From contig CAZXFA010000011.1 of the NCBI GenBank assembly GCA_964640085.1, positions 11,900 through 75,899 of the forward strand: DNA of 64,000 nucleotides. Direction: 5' to 3'. This document shows, in pieces, positions 25,345-33,296 of the stretch. The notes below the pieces were generated by a model that was given only the letters and a program-made list of their open reading frames with translations, did no database searches and was not told the origin of the DNA. The DNA comes from CAZXFA01 sp964640085. GTDB lineage: Bacteria; Actinomycetota; UBA4738; HRBIN12. A program made the position numbers and the translations under genes. Numbering within the stretch: position 1 is the first letter of the stretch; every line of letters begins with the position of its first letter.

Positions 25345-26303
25345 CACCGCCGTCCGAGCTCCCGCCGCAGATCCGCGAACGCACCGTGGCGAAGGCGCGC
25401 ACGCTGATCGAGGCCCTGCCGTTCATGCAGGAGCACCGGGGAAAGGTGGTGGTGATCAAGTACGGGGGAGCGGCGATGGAACGCGCGCCGCTGTCCCGCA
25501 CGTTCGCCCAGGACGTCTCGTTGCTCCAGCACGCCGGCATCCACCCCCTGATCGTTCACGGTGGCGGTCCCCAGATCTCCGAGCTGTCCGAGCGCCTCGG
25601 CGTGGAGCCGCGGTTCGTCGACGGGGTGCGGATCACCGACCGGGGGACGCTGGACGTGGCCACCATGGTGCTGGCCGGGAAGGTCAACACCCAGATCGTC
25701 GCCATGCTGGTGGCGGGCGGGGTCCCGGCCGTGGGCCTCTCGGGGGTCGACGGCGCGCTCGCGGTTGCCCGTCGACAGACGGAGCCCGATCTGGGCTTCG
25801 TGGGCGAGATCGTCCGGGTGGGTGCCGAGGTGCTCTCCACGCTGATGGCGAAGGGCTTCGTGCCGGTCGTCGCCTCGATCGCGGCGGATGCGGACGGTCA
25901 CCCGCTGAACGTGAACGCGGATCTGATGGCGGCCGAGCTCGCGATCGGGCTGGAGGCCGACAAGCTCGTCTACATGAACGACGTTCCGGGGGTGATCGGG
26001 GTCGACGACGAGCTGCTGTCCGAGCTCAGCGTGCAGGAGGTCCTCGATCTGCTCGCCCGAGGTGGCACCGTCGCCGGCGGCATGATCCCCAAGCTCGAGA
26101 GCGCCGCCCGAGCCCTCAAGGCCGGGGTGGGTCGCGTCCACCTGCTCGACGGAAGGGTCGAGCACTCGTTGGTGCTGGAGCTGTTCACCCCCGAGGGCGT
26201 GGGCACGATGATCACGCCGAGCGCGCCGGCGGACGACGGAGGGGCCCGGGGAGCGAGCGTGGATGCGCGAGCGGTGGTCCCCCCCCAGGAGGGGGCGCCG
26301 TGA
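25341..26303 (+). CDS. argB: Acetylglutamate kinase
   Basis: Phosphorylates N-acetylglutamate at the expense of ATP, usually the arginine-feedback step. The 320-aa amino-acid kinase shows VVVIKYGGAAMER, LIVHGGGPQISE, NVNADLMAAELAIGL, and GGMIPKLESAARALKAGVGRVHLLDGR. The N-terminal helix typical of arginine-sensitive hexameric enzymes is present (IEALPFMQEHRGK). The last ~25 residues are a low-complexity extension. It overlaps argJ and argR by GTGA; argD, which often follows, is missing here. Confidence 0.95.
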   Translation: MTPPSELPPQIRERTVAKARTLIEALPFMQEHRGKVVVIKYGGAAMERAPLSRTFAQDVSLLQHAGIHPLIVHGGGPQISELSERLGVEPRFVDGVRITDRGTLDVATMVLAGKVNTQIVAMLVAGGVPAVGLSGVDGALAVARRQTEPDLGFVGEIVRVGAEVLSTLMAKGFVPVVASIAADADGHPLNVNADLMAAELAIGLEADKLVYMNDVPGVIGVDDELLSELSVQEVLDLLARGGTVAGGMIPKLESAARALKAGVGRVHLLDGRVEHSLVLELFTPEGVGTMITPSAPADDGGARGASVDARAVVPPQEGAP

Positions 26304-26797
26304 GGCGCAACGGAGGCGCGGCGAAGGCTCGGCGCCTGCAGGCGATCCTCTCGCTGATCGCGCGCGAGCGCCTATCGAGCCAGGAGGAGATCCGCGCGCG
26401 TCTCCACCAGCTGGGTCTGGAAGTGACCCAGTCGACGATCAGCCGGGACGTCGAGGAGCTGGGGCTGGCACGGATGCACGACCACGAGGGCGTCCGGTAC
26501 GTGGTGCCCGGGCGCACCGAGCCGGTGCCCCACTCGGCGCTGCTCCGCCATGCGCTGAACGAGTTCGCGCTGGCGTTCGAGGAGGGTGCGGGGGAGCTCC
26601 TGCTCATCCGGACCCCACCGGGCGCCGCGAACGCGCTCGCCGAGGCGATGGACCGTTCGGGGCTGTCCGAGGTCGCGGGCACGGTCGCCGGCGACGACAC
26701 GATCCTGGTCGTTCCGCGGAAGGGAGCGACCGCGGGGATCGTCCGGCGCGCCCTCGCGGAAGCGATGGAGGTCGACGCAGGAGCGCCCGGTCCGTGA
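26300..26797 (+). CDS. argR: Arginine repressor
   Basis: A 165-aa ArgR/AhrC protein. The N-terminal winged helix (about 8-75) contains SSQEEIRARLHQLGLEVTQSTISRDVEELGL, and the C-terminal arginine-binding oligomerisation domain includes TPPGAANALAEAMDRSGLSEVAGTVAGDDTILVV. It should bind the palindrome at 23083-23107 when arginine is high, giving autoregulation since it is the fourth gene of that operon. GTG at 26300 overlaps argB. Confidence 0.94.
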   Translation: MRRNGGAAKARRLQAILSLIARERLSSQEEIRARLHQLGLEVTQSTISRDVEELGLARMHDHEGVRYVVPGRTEPVPHSALLRHALNEFALAFEEGAGELLLIRTPPGAANALAEAMDRSGLSEVAGTVAGDDTILVVPRKGATAGIVRRALAEAMEVDAGAPGP

Positions 26798-26842
26798 CCG
26801 CGGGGCGGGCAGGATGGGTGGCATGAGCAGGAAGGAGCGGTG

Positions 26843-28036
26843 ATGGAACGGGCGGTCCTCGCGTACTCGGGCGGCCTCGACACCTCGGTGACGATCCACT
26901 GGCTCTCGGAGCAGGGGTTCGAGGTGCACGCGGTGGCGGTCGACGTCGGCCAGCAGGAGGACTTCGCGGAGATCCGCCGCCGCGGGGAGTTGGCGGGGGC
27001 CGCGTCGGTCCGGGTGGTGGACGCCGTCGATCGGTTCGCCGGGGGGTACCTGGCGCGCGCGATCAAGGCCAACGCCCTGTACGAGCAGAAGTACCCGATG
27101 GTGTCCGCGCTCGCGCGACCGCTGATCGCTCACGAGGTCGTCGAGGTGGCGCGCGAGGTCGGCGCCGACGTCGTGGCGCACGGCTGTACCGGGAAGGGGA
27201 ACGATCAGGTGCGTTTCGAGGTGTCCTTCGGCGTGCTCGCGCCGGACCTGCGGGTGCTCGCCCCGATCCGCGACGACGGGGTCCCGCGCGGGAAGGCCGT
27301 GGCGCTCGCGGGGGAATGGGGCATCCCGATCTCGACCGTGGCGACGGCGTTCTCGGTCGACGAGAACCTGTGGGGGCGTACGGTCGAGTGCGGGCCGCTC
27401 GAGGATCCCTGGGCCGCGCCGCCCGAGGAAGCGTTCGAACGCACCGCACCTCCCGACCGCCGGCCATCGGAAACGGTGGAGCTGCGCGTGGGGTTCGAGG
27501 CCGGGGTCCCGGTCTCGCTCGACGGGGAGCCGACGCCGCTGCCCGAGCTGATCCGATCCGTCGACGCGCTCGGTGGTCGCTTCGGCTTCGGGCGGGTGGA
27601 CATGATCGAGAACCGCCGGGTGGGTATCAAGTCTCGCGAGCTGTACGAGGTCCCCGGCGCGCTCGCGCTGATCGCCGCCCACCGGGCGCTCGAGGACCTC
27701 ACGCTGGAACGGGAGCTGGCGCACCACAAGCCGGCGCTCGAGCATCGTTGGGCGGATCTCGTCTACGACGGCCTGTGGTACAGCCCGCTCCGGGCGGCGA
27801 TCGACGCTTACATCGACGCGACGCAGGGGCCCGTGACGGGCGAGGTCCGCCTCGGGTTCTCACCGGGGGCCTGCATCGTGGTCGGACGCCGATCGCCCGC
27901 CTCCCTCTACGACCTTTCGCTCGCGACCTACGGATCGGGGGACGCGTTCGACCAGCGCCACGCGGAGGGCTTCGTCCGGTTGTGGGGGCTCCCGCTGAAG
28001 GTGTGGTCGTCCCAGCAGGGCGGGGGTGCGGCGTGA
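26843..28036 (+). CDS. argG: Argininosuccinate synthase
   Basis: Condenses citrulline and aspartate with ATP to argininosuccinate. The 397-aa protein has the ATP-binding AVLAYSGGLDTSV, AVDVGQ, AHGCTGKGNDQVRFE, and FSVDENLWGRTVECGPLEDP. ATG at 26843 lies shortly after AAGGAG; the adjacent GTG (26840) is an alternative. It follows argR after 45 nt. No argF/argD was found in the window. Confidence 0.95.
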   Translation: MERAVLAYSGGLDTSVTIHWLSEQGFEVHAVAVDVGQQEDFAEIRRRGELAGAASVRVVDAVDRFAGGYLARAIKANALYEQKYPMVSALARPLIAHEVVEVAREVGADVVAHGCTGKGNDQVRFEVSFGVLAPDLRVLAPIRDDGVPRGKAVALAGEWGIPISTVATAFSVDENLWGRTVECGPLEDPWAAPPEEAFERTAPPDRRPSETVELRVGFEAGVPVSLDGEPTPLPELIRSVDALGGRFGFGRVDMIENRRVGIKSRELYEVPGALALIAAHRALEDLTLERELAHHKPALEHRWADLVYDGLWYSPLRAAIDAYIDATQGPVTGEVRLGFSPGACIVVGRRSPASLYDLSLATYGSGDAFDQRHAEGFVRLWGLPLKVWSSQQGGGAA

Positions 28037-29418
28037 CGGACCGCGGGTCGCCGCTGTGGAGCGGGCGGTTCTCCGAGCCGCCGGCGCCTGAGGCGCTTGC
28101 CCTCGGCCGCAGCGTGGGGTTCGACGTCCGGCTCGCCCCGCAGGACGTGGAGGTCTCCGTCGCTCACGTCCGGGCGCTCGAGGACGCCGGGCTGGTCTCG
28201 GGCGACGAGGCGGCCGCCCTCGAGAAGGTCCTGAGGGAGGTCGGCGAGGAGATCGCGGCCGGCCGGTTCGCGTTCGATCCGGCCGACGAGGACATCCACT
28301 CGGCGATCGAGCGCGCCGTCACCGATCGACTCGGCGATCTGGGGGCCAGGCTGCACGCCGCCCGATCCCGGAACGATCTCGTGATGACCGATCTGCGGCT
28401 GTGGCTGCTCGCCGCCCGCCGTCGCATCGAGGAGGGTCTGGTACGGCTGGTCCGTGCGCTCTCCGAGCATGCCGCACGACACGCCGAGACCGTGATGCCT
28501 GGGACGACGCACGCGAGGCTCGCCCAGCCGGTCACGCTCGGTCATCACCTGCTGGCGCACGCGTGGGCGCTGCTCCGGGACCTGGACCGGCTCGACGCAT
28601 GGGCCGCTCGGGCTTCGGAGTCGCCGCTCGGCGCCGGGGCGATCGCGACGTCCACCCTCGGGCTCGACCCCTCGGCGAGCGCCGACCGCCTGGGGTTGGA
28701 TCGGCCGTTCGCGAACTCGATCGACGTGGTCTCAGATCGCGACGTGGTGCAGGAGTTCCTGGCCGTGACCACGATCTGCGGCACGCACCTGTCCCGCCTG
28801 GCGGCGGACGTGGCCCGGTTCACCGACGAGACCCTCGGTTGGGCGACCCTGCACGAGGCCTACACCACCGGGTCGAGCATGATGCCCCAGAAGCGGAACC
28901 CGGACGTGGCCGAGCTCGCTCGCGGCAAGGCCGGTCGGCTGCTCGGGGATCTCGCCGCCCTCACCGCGACGCTCCAGGGGCTCCCGCTCGGGTACCACCG
29001 GGATCTCCAGGAGGACAAGGAGCCCGCGTTCGACGCCGCCGACACGCTCGAGGCCGTGTTGCCCGCCCTCGTCGGCTGCGTCGAGACCCTCACGTTCCAC
29101 TCCGAGGCGATGCGCGAGGCCGCGTTCGCGCCGGGATTGTTCGCAACCGACCTCGCGGAGGCGCTGGTGCGCCGGGGCGTCCCGTTCCGCGAGGCGCATG
29201 AGCGTGTGGGAGAGCTGCTTCGGCGGCTCGAGGCCGAGGGCCTTTCGTTTCATGCCCTCTCTCCGGACGACTGGTCAGAGCTCGGCCTCCCGGACGGCGC
29301 GGAGCTGCTCGACGCGGACCGCGCCGTCCGGGCCCGCACCACGCCCGGCGGCCCGTCCCCCGCGAGCGTGCGGGTGCAGATCGACGCCGTCCGGCGCATG
29401 CTGGCGACGCGGACGTGA
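28033..29418 (+). CDS. argH: Argininosuccinate lyase
   Basis: Cleaves argininosuccinate to arginine and fumarate, the last step of the pathway. The 461-aa protein starts with LWSGRFSEPP and has DEDIHSAIERAVTDRLGDLGARLHAARSRND. The fumarase-superfamily signature GSSMMPQKRNPD with the catalytic Ser loop and the C-terminal FREAHERVGELL are intact. GTG at 28033 overlaps argG by four bases, and the next GNAT gene overlaps argH in the same way. Confidence 0.96.
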   Translation: MTDRGSPLWSGRFSEPPAPEALALGRSVGFDVRLAPQDVEVSVAHVRALEDAGLVSGDEAAALEKVLREVGEEIAAGRFAFDPADEDIHSAIERAVTDRLGDLGARLHAARSRNDLVMTDLRLWLLAARRRIEEGLVRLVRALSEHAARHAETVMPGTTHARLAQPVTLGHHLLAHAWALLRDLDRLDAWAARASESPLGAGAIATSTLGLDPSASADRLGLDRPFANSIDVVSDRDVVQEFLAVTTICGTHLSRLAADVARFTDETLGWATLHEAYTTGSSMMPQKRNPDVAELARGKAGRLLGDLAALTATLQGLPLGYHRDLQEDKEPAFDAADTLEAVLPALVGCVETLTFHSEAMREAAFAPGLFATDLAEALVRRGVPFREAHERVGELLRRLEAEGLSFHALSPDDWSELGLPDGAELLDADRAVRARTTPGGPSPASVRVQIDAVRRMLATRT

Positions 29419-29867
29419 CGCTTCAGGCGGAGATCGGGTACCGACCGGCCGAGCTCACGTCGGTCCGCGAGCTCCGACAGCGGCTGCTCCGACCTCACCA
29501 AGGGGTCGAGGAGCTCGTCTACCGCGGGGACGACCACCCCGATGCCCTGCACTTGGGGGCGTTCGCCGGAGGGCGGCTCGTCGGCATCGCCTCGGTCGCT
29601 CCCGATCCGTCGGCTGCGCGGGAGCCCGACGCCTGGCGACTGCGTGGGATGGCCACCGAACCCGGTGTCCGCGAGCGAGGCATCGGCGGGGAGCTGCTCG
29701 AGCGGTGCGTCGCCCACGCGGGCCGGGGTGGCGCCGCCCTGGTGTGGTGCAACGCGCGGACGCGCGCCGAGCCGTTCTACCGTCGACACGGGTTCGAGCC
29801 GGTCGGGGAGGTGTTCGACGTGCCGGTCATCGGGCCGCACGTCCGGATGGTCCGCCGCCTCCGGTAG
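29415..29867 (+). CDS. GNAT-family N-acetyltransferase, translationally coupled to argH
   Basis: A 150-aa GNAT protein. The acetyl-CoA binding motif A is LRGMATEPGVRERGIGGELLERCV (R-x-x-G-I-G), and AEPFYRRHGFEPVGEVF is the C-terminal motif B. GTG at 29415 overlaps argH by GTGA, so it is the seventh gene of the arg operon. A small N-acetylglutamate synthase is conceivable from the position, as ArgJ needs priming, but the sequence looks like a general GNAT, so the substrate is open. Confidence 0.82.
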   Translation: MTLQAEIGYRPAELTSVRELRQRLLRPHQGVEELVYRGDDHPDALHLGAFAGGRLVGIASVAPDPSAAREPDAWRLRGMATEPGVRERGIGGELLERCVAHAGRGGAALVWCNARTRAEPFYRRHGFEPVGEVFDVPVIGPHVRMVRRLR

Positions 29868-29902
29868 GCTGCCCGCGTCCCCGATCCCTGGAGGGAACCG
29901 CG

Positions 29903-30265
29903 ATGAGCCTCGACCCGAGCATCCGCCTGGTCCGCGCGACCGAGCACGACGGCCTGGCGTGGGAGGAGATCCCGGTCGCCGAGGGCGATCCGAACCCGCC
30001 CGGCGAGGAGACGGTGGCGTTCCGCTCGGGGGACGGCCGGTTCTCGTTCGGGCTGTGGCGCCGGGTGCCGGAGACGGGGCCGATGGAGCCGCCCTACCAC
30101 GAGGTCGCGGTGATCATCGAGGGTGAGGTCGAGCTGGTCGAGGAGGACGGCACCGTGCACCGGGTCGGCCCCGGCGACGTCGTGATCACGCCGAACGGCT
30201 CGAAGGCGACCTGGAAGGCGCTGTCCCCGGTGAAGAAGTTCTGGGCCGTGTACAAGGAGCCGTGA
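29903..30265 (+). CDS. Small cupin-domain protein
   Basis: A 120-aa single-domain cupin. The strand-rich region PYHEVAVIIEGEVELVEEDGTVHRVGPGDVVITPNGSKATWKAL fits cupin motifs 1 and 2, with EGEVEL and PGDV the recognisable parts; only some canonical metal ligands (His, Glu) are visible. Ligand unknown. ATG at 29903 has GGAGGGAA upstream and a TAGGCT promoter box near 29865. Confidence 0.8.
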   Translation: MSLDPSIRLVRATEHDGLAWEEIPVAEGDPNPPGEETVAFRSGDGRFSFGLWRRVPETGPMEPPYHEVAVIIEGEVELVEEDGTVHRVGPGDVVITPNGSKATWKALSPVKKFWAVYKEP

Positions 30266-30301
30266 GATCCGCGTCTGGAGCGTCGTGTCCCAACCGTCCG
30301 G

Positions 30302-30307
30302 TACGCT
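30302..30307 (+). promoter_or_regulatory. -10 box of leaderless gene at 30315
   Basis: TACGCT, 7 nt, then GTG at 30315; supports this start over the in-frame GTG at 30285. Confidence 0.5.
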
Positions 30308-30314
30308 TCGGAAA

Positions 30315-31010
30315 GTGAGATTCGCTAGCGCGCTGGTCATCTTCGCCCACCCCGACGACGCCGAGTTCATGTGCGGTGGTACCGTCGCGGCCTGGGCCCT
30401 CGACGGCACGGACGTTCACTACTGCGTCGTCACCGACGGCTCGGCCGGGTCCAACGAGCCCGGCATGACGCGGGAGGAGATGATCCCGATCCGCGAGCGC
30501 GAACAGCGAGCCGCGGCCGAGGTCCTCGGGGTGAAGAGCATGACGATGCTCGGGTTCCGCGACGGCGAGCTCGAGGTCAACCTGGAGACGCGGAGGGCCG
30601 TGGCGAGGGTCGTCCGCCGGATCCGCCCCGAGGTGATCGTCGCCCCCGACCCCTCCCGGCTGTGGCACGGCAGCGGGTACATCAACCATTGGGACCACAA
30701 GCAGGCCGGCACGCTCGCGCTCTGCGCGGTGATGCCGGATGCGCCCAGCCGGCCGCAGTTCCCCGAGCTCCTGGACGAGGGTCTGGAGCCGTTCGAGGTC
30801 CCCAACCTCTGGCTGGCGGCCGAGGAGCCCGATACCTACGTTGACATCACGAAGACGATCGATCGCAAGATCGAGGCCCTCGCCCGACACGCGTCGCAGG
30901 GGGGCGACGACGTTGAGGAGTGGGTGCGGGAGCGGGCTCGCGAGCTCGGGGAGCAGGCGGGGATGGAGTTCGCGGAGGCCTTCAAGGCGTTCTCTTTCGC
31001 GGAGGAGTGA
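30315..31010 (+). CDS. LmbE/PIG-L family deacetylase
   Basis: A 231-aa zinc-dependent N-deacetylase. The N-terminal metal site is FAHPDDAEFMCGGT (AHPDDxE) and the third ligand region is YINHWDHKQAG. The family includes MshB (mycothiol), BshB and GlcNAc-PI deacetylases; the target here is unknown. GTG at 30315 is preferred from the TACGCT box 7 nt upstream. The next ORF's ATG overlaps its stop by one base. Confidence 0.88.
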   Translation: MRFASALVIFAHPDDAEFMCGGTVAAWALDGTDVHYCVVTDGSAGSNEPGMTREEMIPIREREQRAAAEVLGVKSMTMLGFRDGELEVNLETRRAVARVVRRIRPEVIVAPDPSRLWHGSGYINHWDHKQAGTLALCAVMPDAPSRPQFPELLDEGLEPFEVPNLWLAAEEPDTYVDITKTIDRKIEALARHASQGGDDVEEWVRERARELGEQAGMEFAEAFKAFSFAEE

Positions 31011-31525
31011 TGGACGAGCCGCTCGGCGACGACGATCGCGAGACCTTCGGGCTCGAGCCCGAGGAGGCGGAGAACGTCCGGGCGGACCTTGGAGACCTGC
31101 ACGGGATGCGTCGGGTCTTCCAGGGCCAGGGCGTCAAGGGCGTCGTGATCGCCTGCCCGGACTGCCGGCAGAACCACTTCTACGAGTGGGAGCTGCTGAA
31201 GGACAACCTGGAGCACATGCTCGAGACTGGCGAGCCGCGGATGCACGAGCCGGCCTTCGAGGTCCGCGAGGACGAGTACGTCCAGTGGGACTACGCGAAG
31301 GGATACATCGACGCGCTCGCGGACCTCGGGCTGGAGCCGGACAACCGCGTCGAGCTCTCGCGGTGTCCATGGTGCGAGACGCCGGTGGAGGCCCACTTCC
31401 AGTTCTGCCCGAAGTGCGGACGGGCGCTCGGCGTCGTTCGCCTGTTCCAGGAGCTGTGCGACCGGGGGCTCGACGAGCGCGAGGTCCGCGCCATGCTCAT
31501 CCGCGCCGGCTTCGAGCCCTTCTAG
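31010..31525 (+). CDS. DUF5319-like protein with C-terminal zinc ribbon
   Basis: A 171-aa soluble protein. The middle part (GVKGVVIACPDCRQNHFYEWELLKDNLEHML, MHEPAF, YVQWDYAKGYIDAL) resembles actinobacterial DUF5319. The C terminus adds a CPWC...CPKCG zinc ribbon (~125-145) followed by a short helical tail (GLDEREVRAMLIRAGF). The first CPDC pair may bind metal or be redox active. ATG at 31010 shares one base with the previous stop. Function unknown. Confidence 0.78.
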   Translation: MDEPLGDDDRETFGLEPEEAENVRADLGDLHGMRRVFQGQGVKGVVIACPDCRQNHFYEWELLKDNLEHMLETGEPRMHEPAFEVREDEYVQWDYAKGYIDALADLGLEPDNRVELSRCPWCETPVEAHFQFCPKCGRALGVVRLFQELCDRGLDEREVRAMLIRAGFEPF

Positions 31526-31549
31526 GCGCGGACGCGACCGCCGAGGGGT

Positions 31550-33295
31550 TTGCTCCTCTCGTTCGAGCCGGACGAGCCCACCCGCCGATCGACGGTCGAG
31601 CTCGCGCACGAGGCGCTGATCCGCGCGTGGGGGCGGCTCCGCGACTTGGATCGACGAGGGCCGCGAGGACGTCCGGACGCACCGACGGCTCGCGGCGAGC
31701 GGGGAGGAGTCGCTCGCCTCCGGGCGGGATCCCAGCTTCCTGCTCTCGGGCGCGGCTGGAACGGGTCGCGTCGTGGGCGTCGGAGACCCGGGTCGCATGG
31801 ACCGCGCCGAGCGCGACTACGTGGAGGAGAGCCTGAAGCTCCATGAGGTCCGGGTCGAGGCCGAACGCACCAGGGTCGAGCACGAGAGGTGGCTCGAGCG
31901 GCGCTCGATCCGGCGGATGCGGGCCCTGATCGCGGTGCTCGCCGCTGCGGCGCTGGTGGCCTCGGGTCTGACCTGGATCGCGGTGGACCGCGGCCGGGAG
32001 GCCGAACGCGGACGGATCGAGGCGATCCTGAGCGCCGAGCGCGAGATGGCGGGGCGGCTGACCGCGGCATCTGTCGCGAGCCTGGACACGGACCCCGAGC
32101 AGAGCCTGCGCCTCGCGCTTCATTCGGTCGACGTGATGGCCAACCTCCGCGAACCCGTTCCGGCCGCCACCGTGGAGGCCGTTCACTGGGGGCTCCAGGT
32201 GGCGAGGGTGCAGTACCCGGTGCGGGACGGGGACGTCGCCGTCGTCACGGGTCCGCTCGGGCCTAGGGGCGTCTACGACCTGCCGCTAGACGATCTGCTG
32301 GACCTCGCCAGATCGCACGCCGCCGAGCGGTTCGCTCCCGGCCAATGCGAGCAGTTCTTCGGGACGGCGACGTGCCCGGCGCTCCCGTCGAGCTTCCCCG
32401 CGGACCTCCTCGCCGAACCGATCCGTGAGCTGGAGTCGCCCGCGCCCGACCGACCGCTCGCGGGAACGTAGGTCACCTTCTGGACGCCCTTCGAGCCCAA
32501 GGAGGACCGGTACTTCGTGAGAGAGCTCGACCGGCTCACCGCCGAGACCGGGATCGGGTTCCGGGTGGTCGGATTCGGAGGAGTCGGAGCCGCAGACTCC
32601 GAAGGTTTCCCCGACCTCGTCATGTACCCGCAGCCGGGCGTCGTTGCCGAGGAGGGCCGTGCGGGTCGGCCGATGGACCTCGGCTCCTACCTGGACGTCG
32701 AGCGGCTCCGGCAGGACCCAGAGCCCGCACCTCGTCTCGCTCGGGACCGTGGGCCCGATGGATCCTGGCCGTCCGCCGAGGGTCGCGTCTACGGCGCGTT
32801 CGTCGATCTCAACGTCAAGGGGCTGATCTGGTACCCGGTACCGGAGCTCCGCGCGGCGGGGTACGGGATCCCGGGGACCTGGGGCGAGCTCACCGCGCTC
32901 ACCGACCGGCTGACCGCAGACGGCCGGCCCCCCCTGGTGCCTCGGGTTCGCCTCGCCCCCCGCCAATGGATGGCCCGGCACCGACTGGATCGAGAACCTC
33001 GTGCTCACGGGCTCCGGTCCCTCGACGTACGACCGGTGGACCTCACACGAGATACCCTTCGACACCGCCCCGGTCCGGCTGGCGTTCGAACGCCTGAGCC
33101 GGCTCTTGTTCACGGAGGGTTCCGTCTACCTGGGACCCGAGGGGGGCGCTGGAGATCCTGTTCTGGCAGGCCCCGCTGCCGATGGTCGAGCAGGATCCCC
33201 CGGGGTGCCGGTACCTGGAGGAGGGGCCTGCGAGCCTTGACCGGATCCTGGCCCATCTCGAGGAGGCGTGGACGAGGCTCGAGGAGCGGGGCTGA
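31550..33295 (+). pseudogene. Decayed nSTAND-type regulator with a fused solute-binding domain, C-terminal half
   Basis: Homology can be followed through several frames. VELAHEALIRAWGRLR is the hallmark C-terminal segment of nSTAND NTPases (as in BTAD/AfsR-like regulators). GRDPSFLLSGARLERVASWASETRVA, the coiled segment before a membrane helix (RMRALIAVLAAAALVASGLTW) and a helical repeat follow. After an in-frame TAG at 32469, VTFWTPFEPKEDRYFVRELDRL begins a sugar-type periplasmic binding domain (FVDLNVKGLIWYPVPELRAAGY, then WTSHEIPFDTAPVRLAFERLSRL in another frame). At least four frame changes plus the stop are needed, and the N-terminal part is missing. It is clearly non-functional. Confidence 0.75.
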
Positions 33296-33296
33296 C

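Noticed and set aside
32469..32471. In-frame TAG in the nSTAND/solute-binding region as a recoded codon (pyrrolysine)
   Set aside because: Several frameshifts around it show general decay, and nothing suggests pyrrolysine use.
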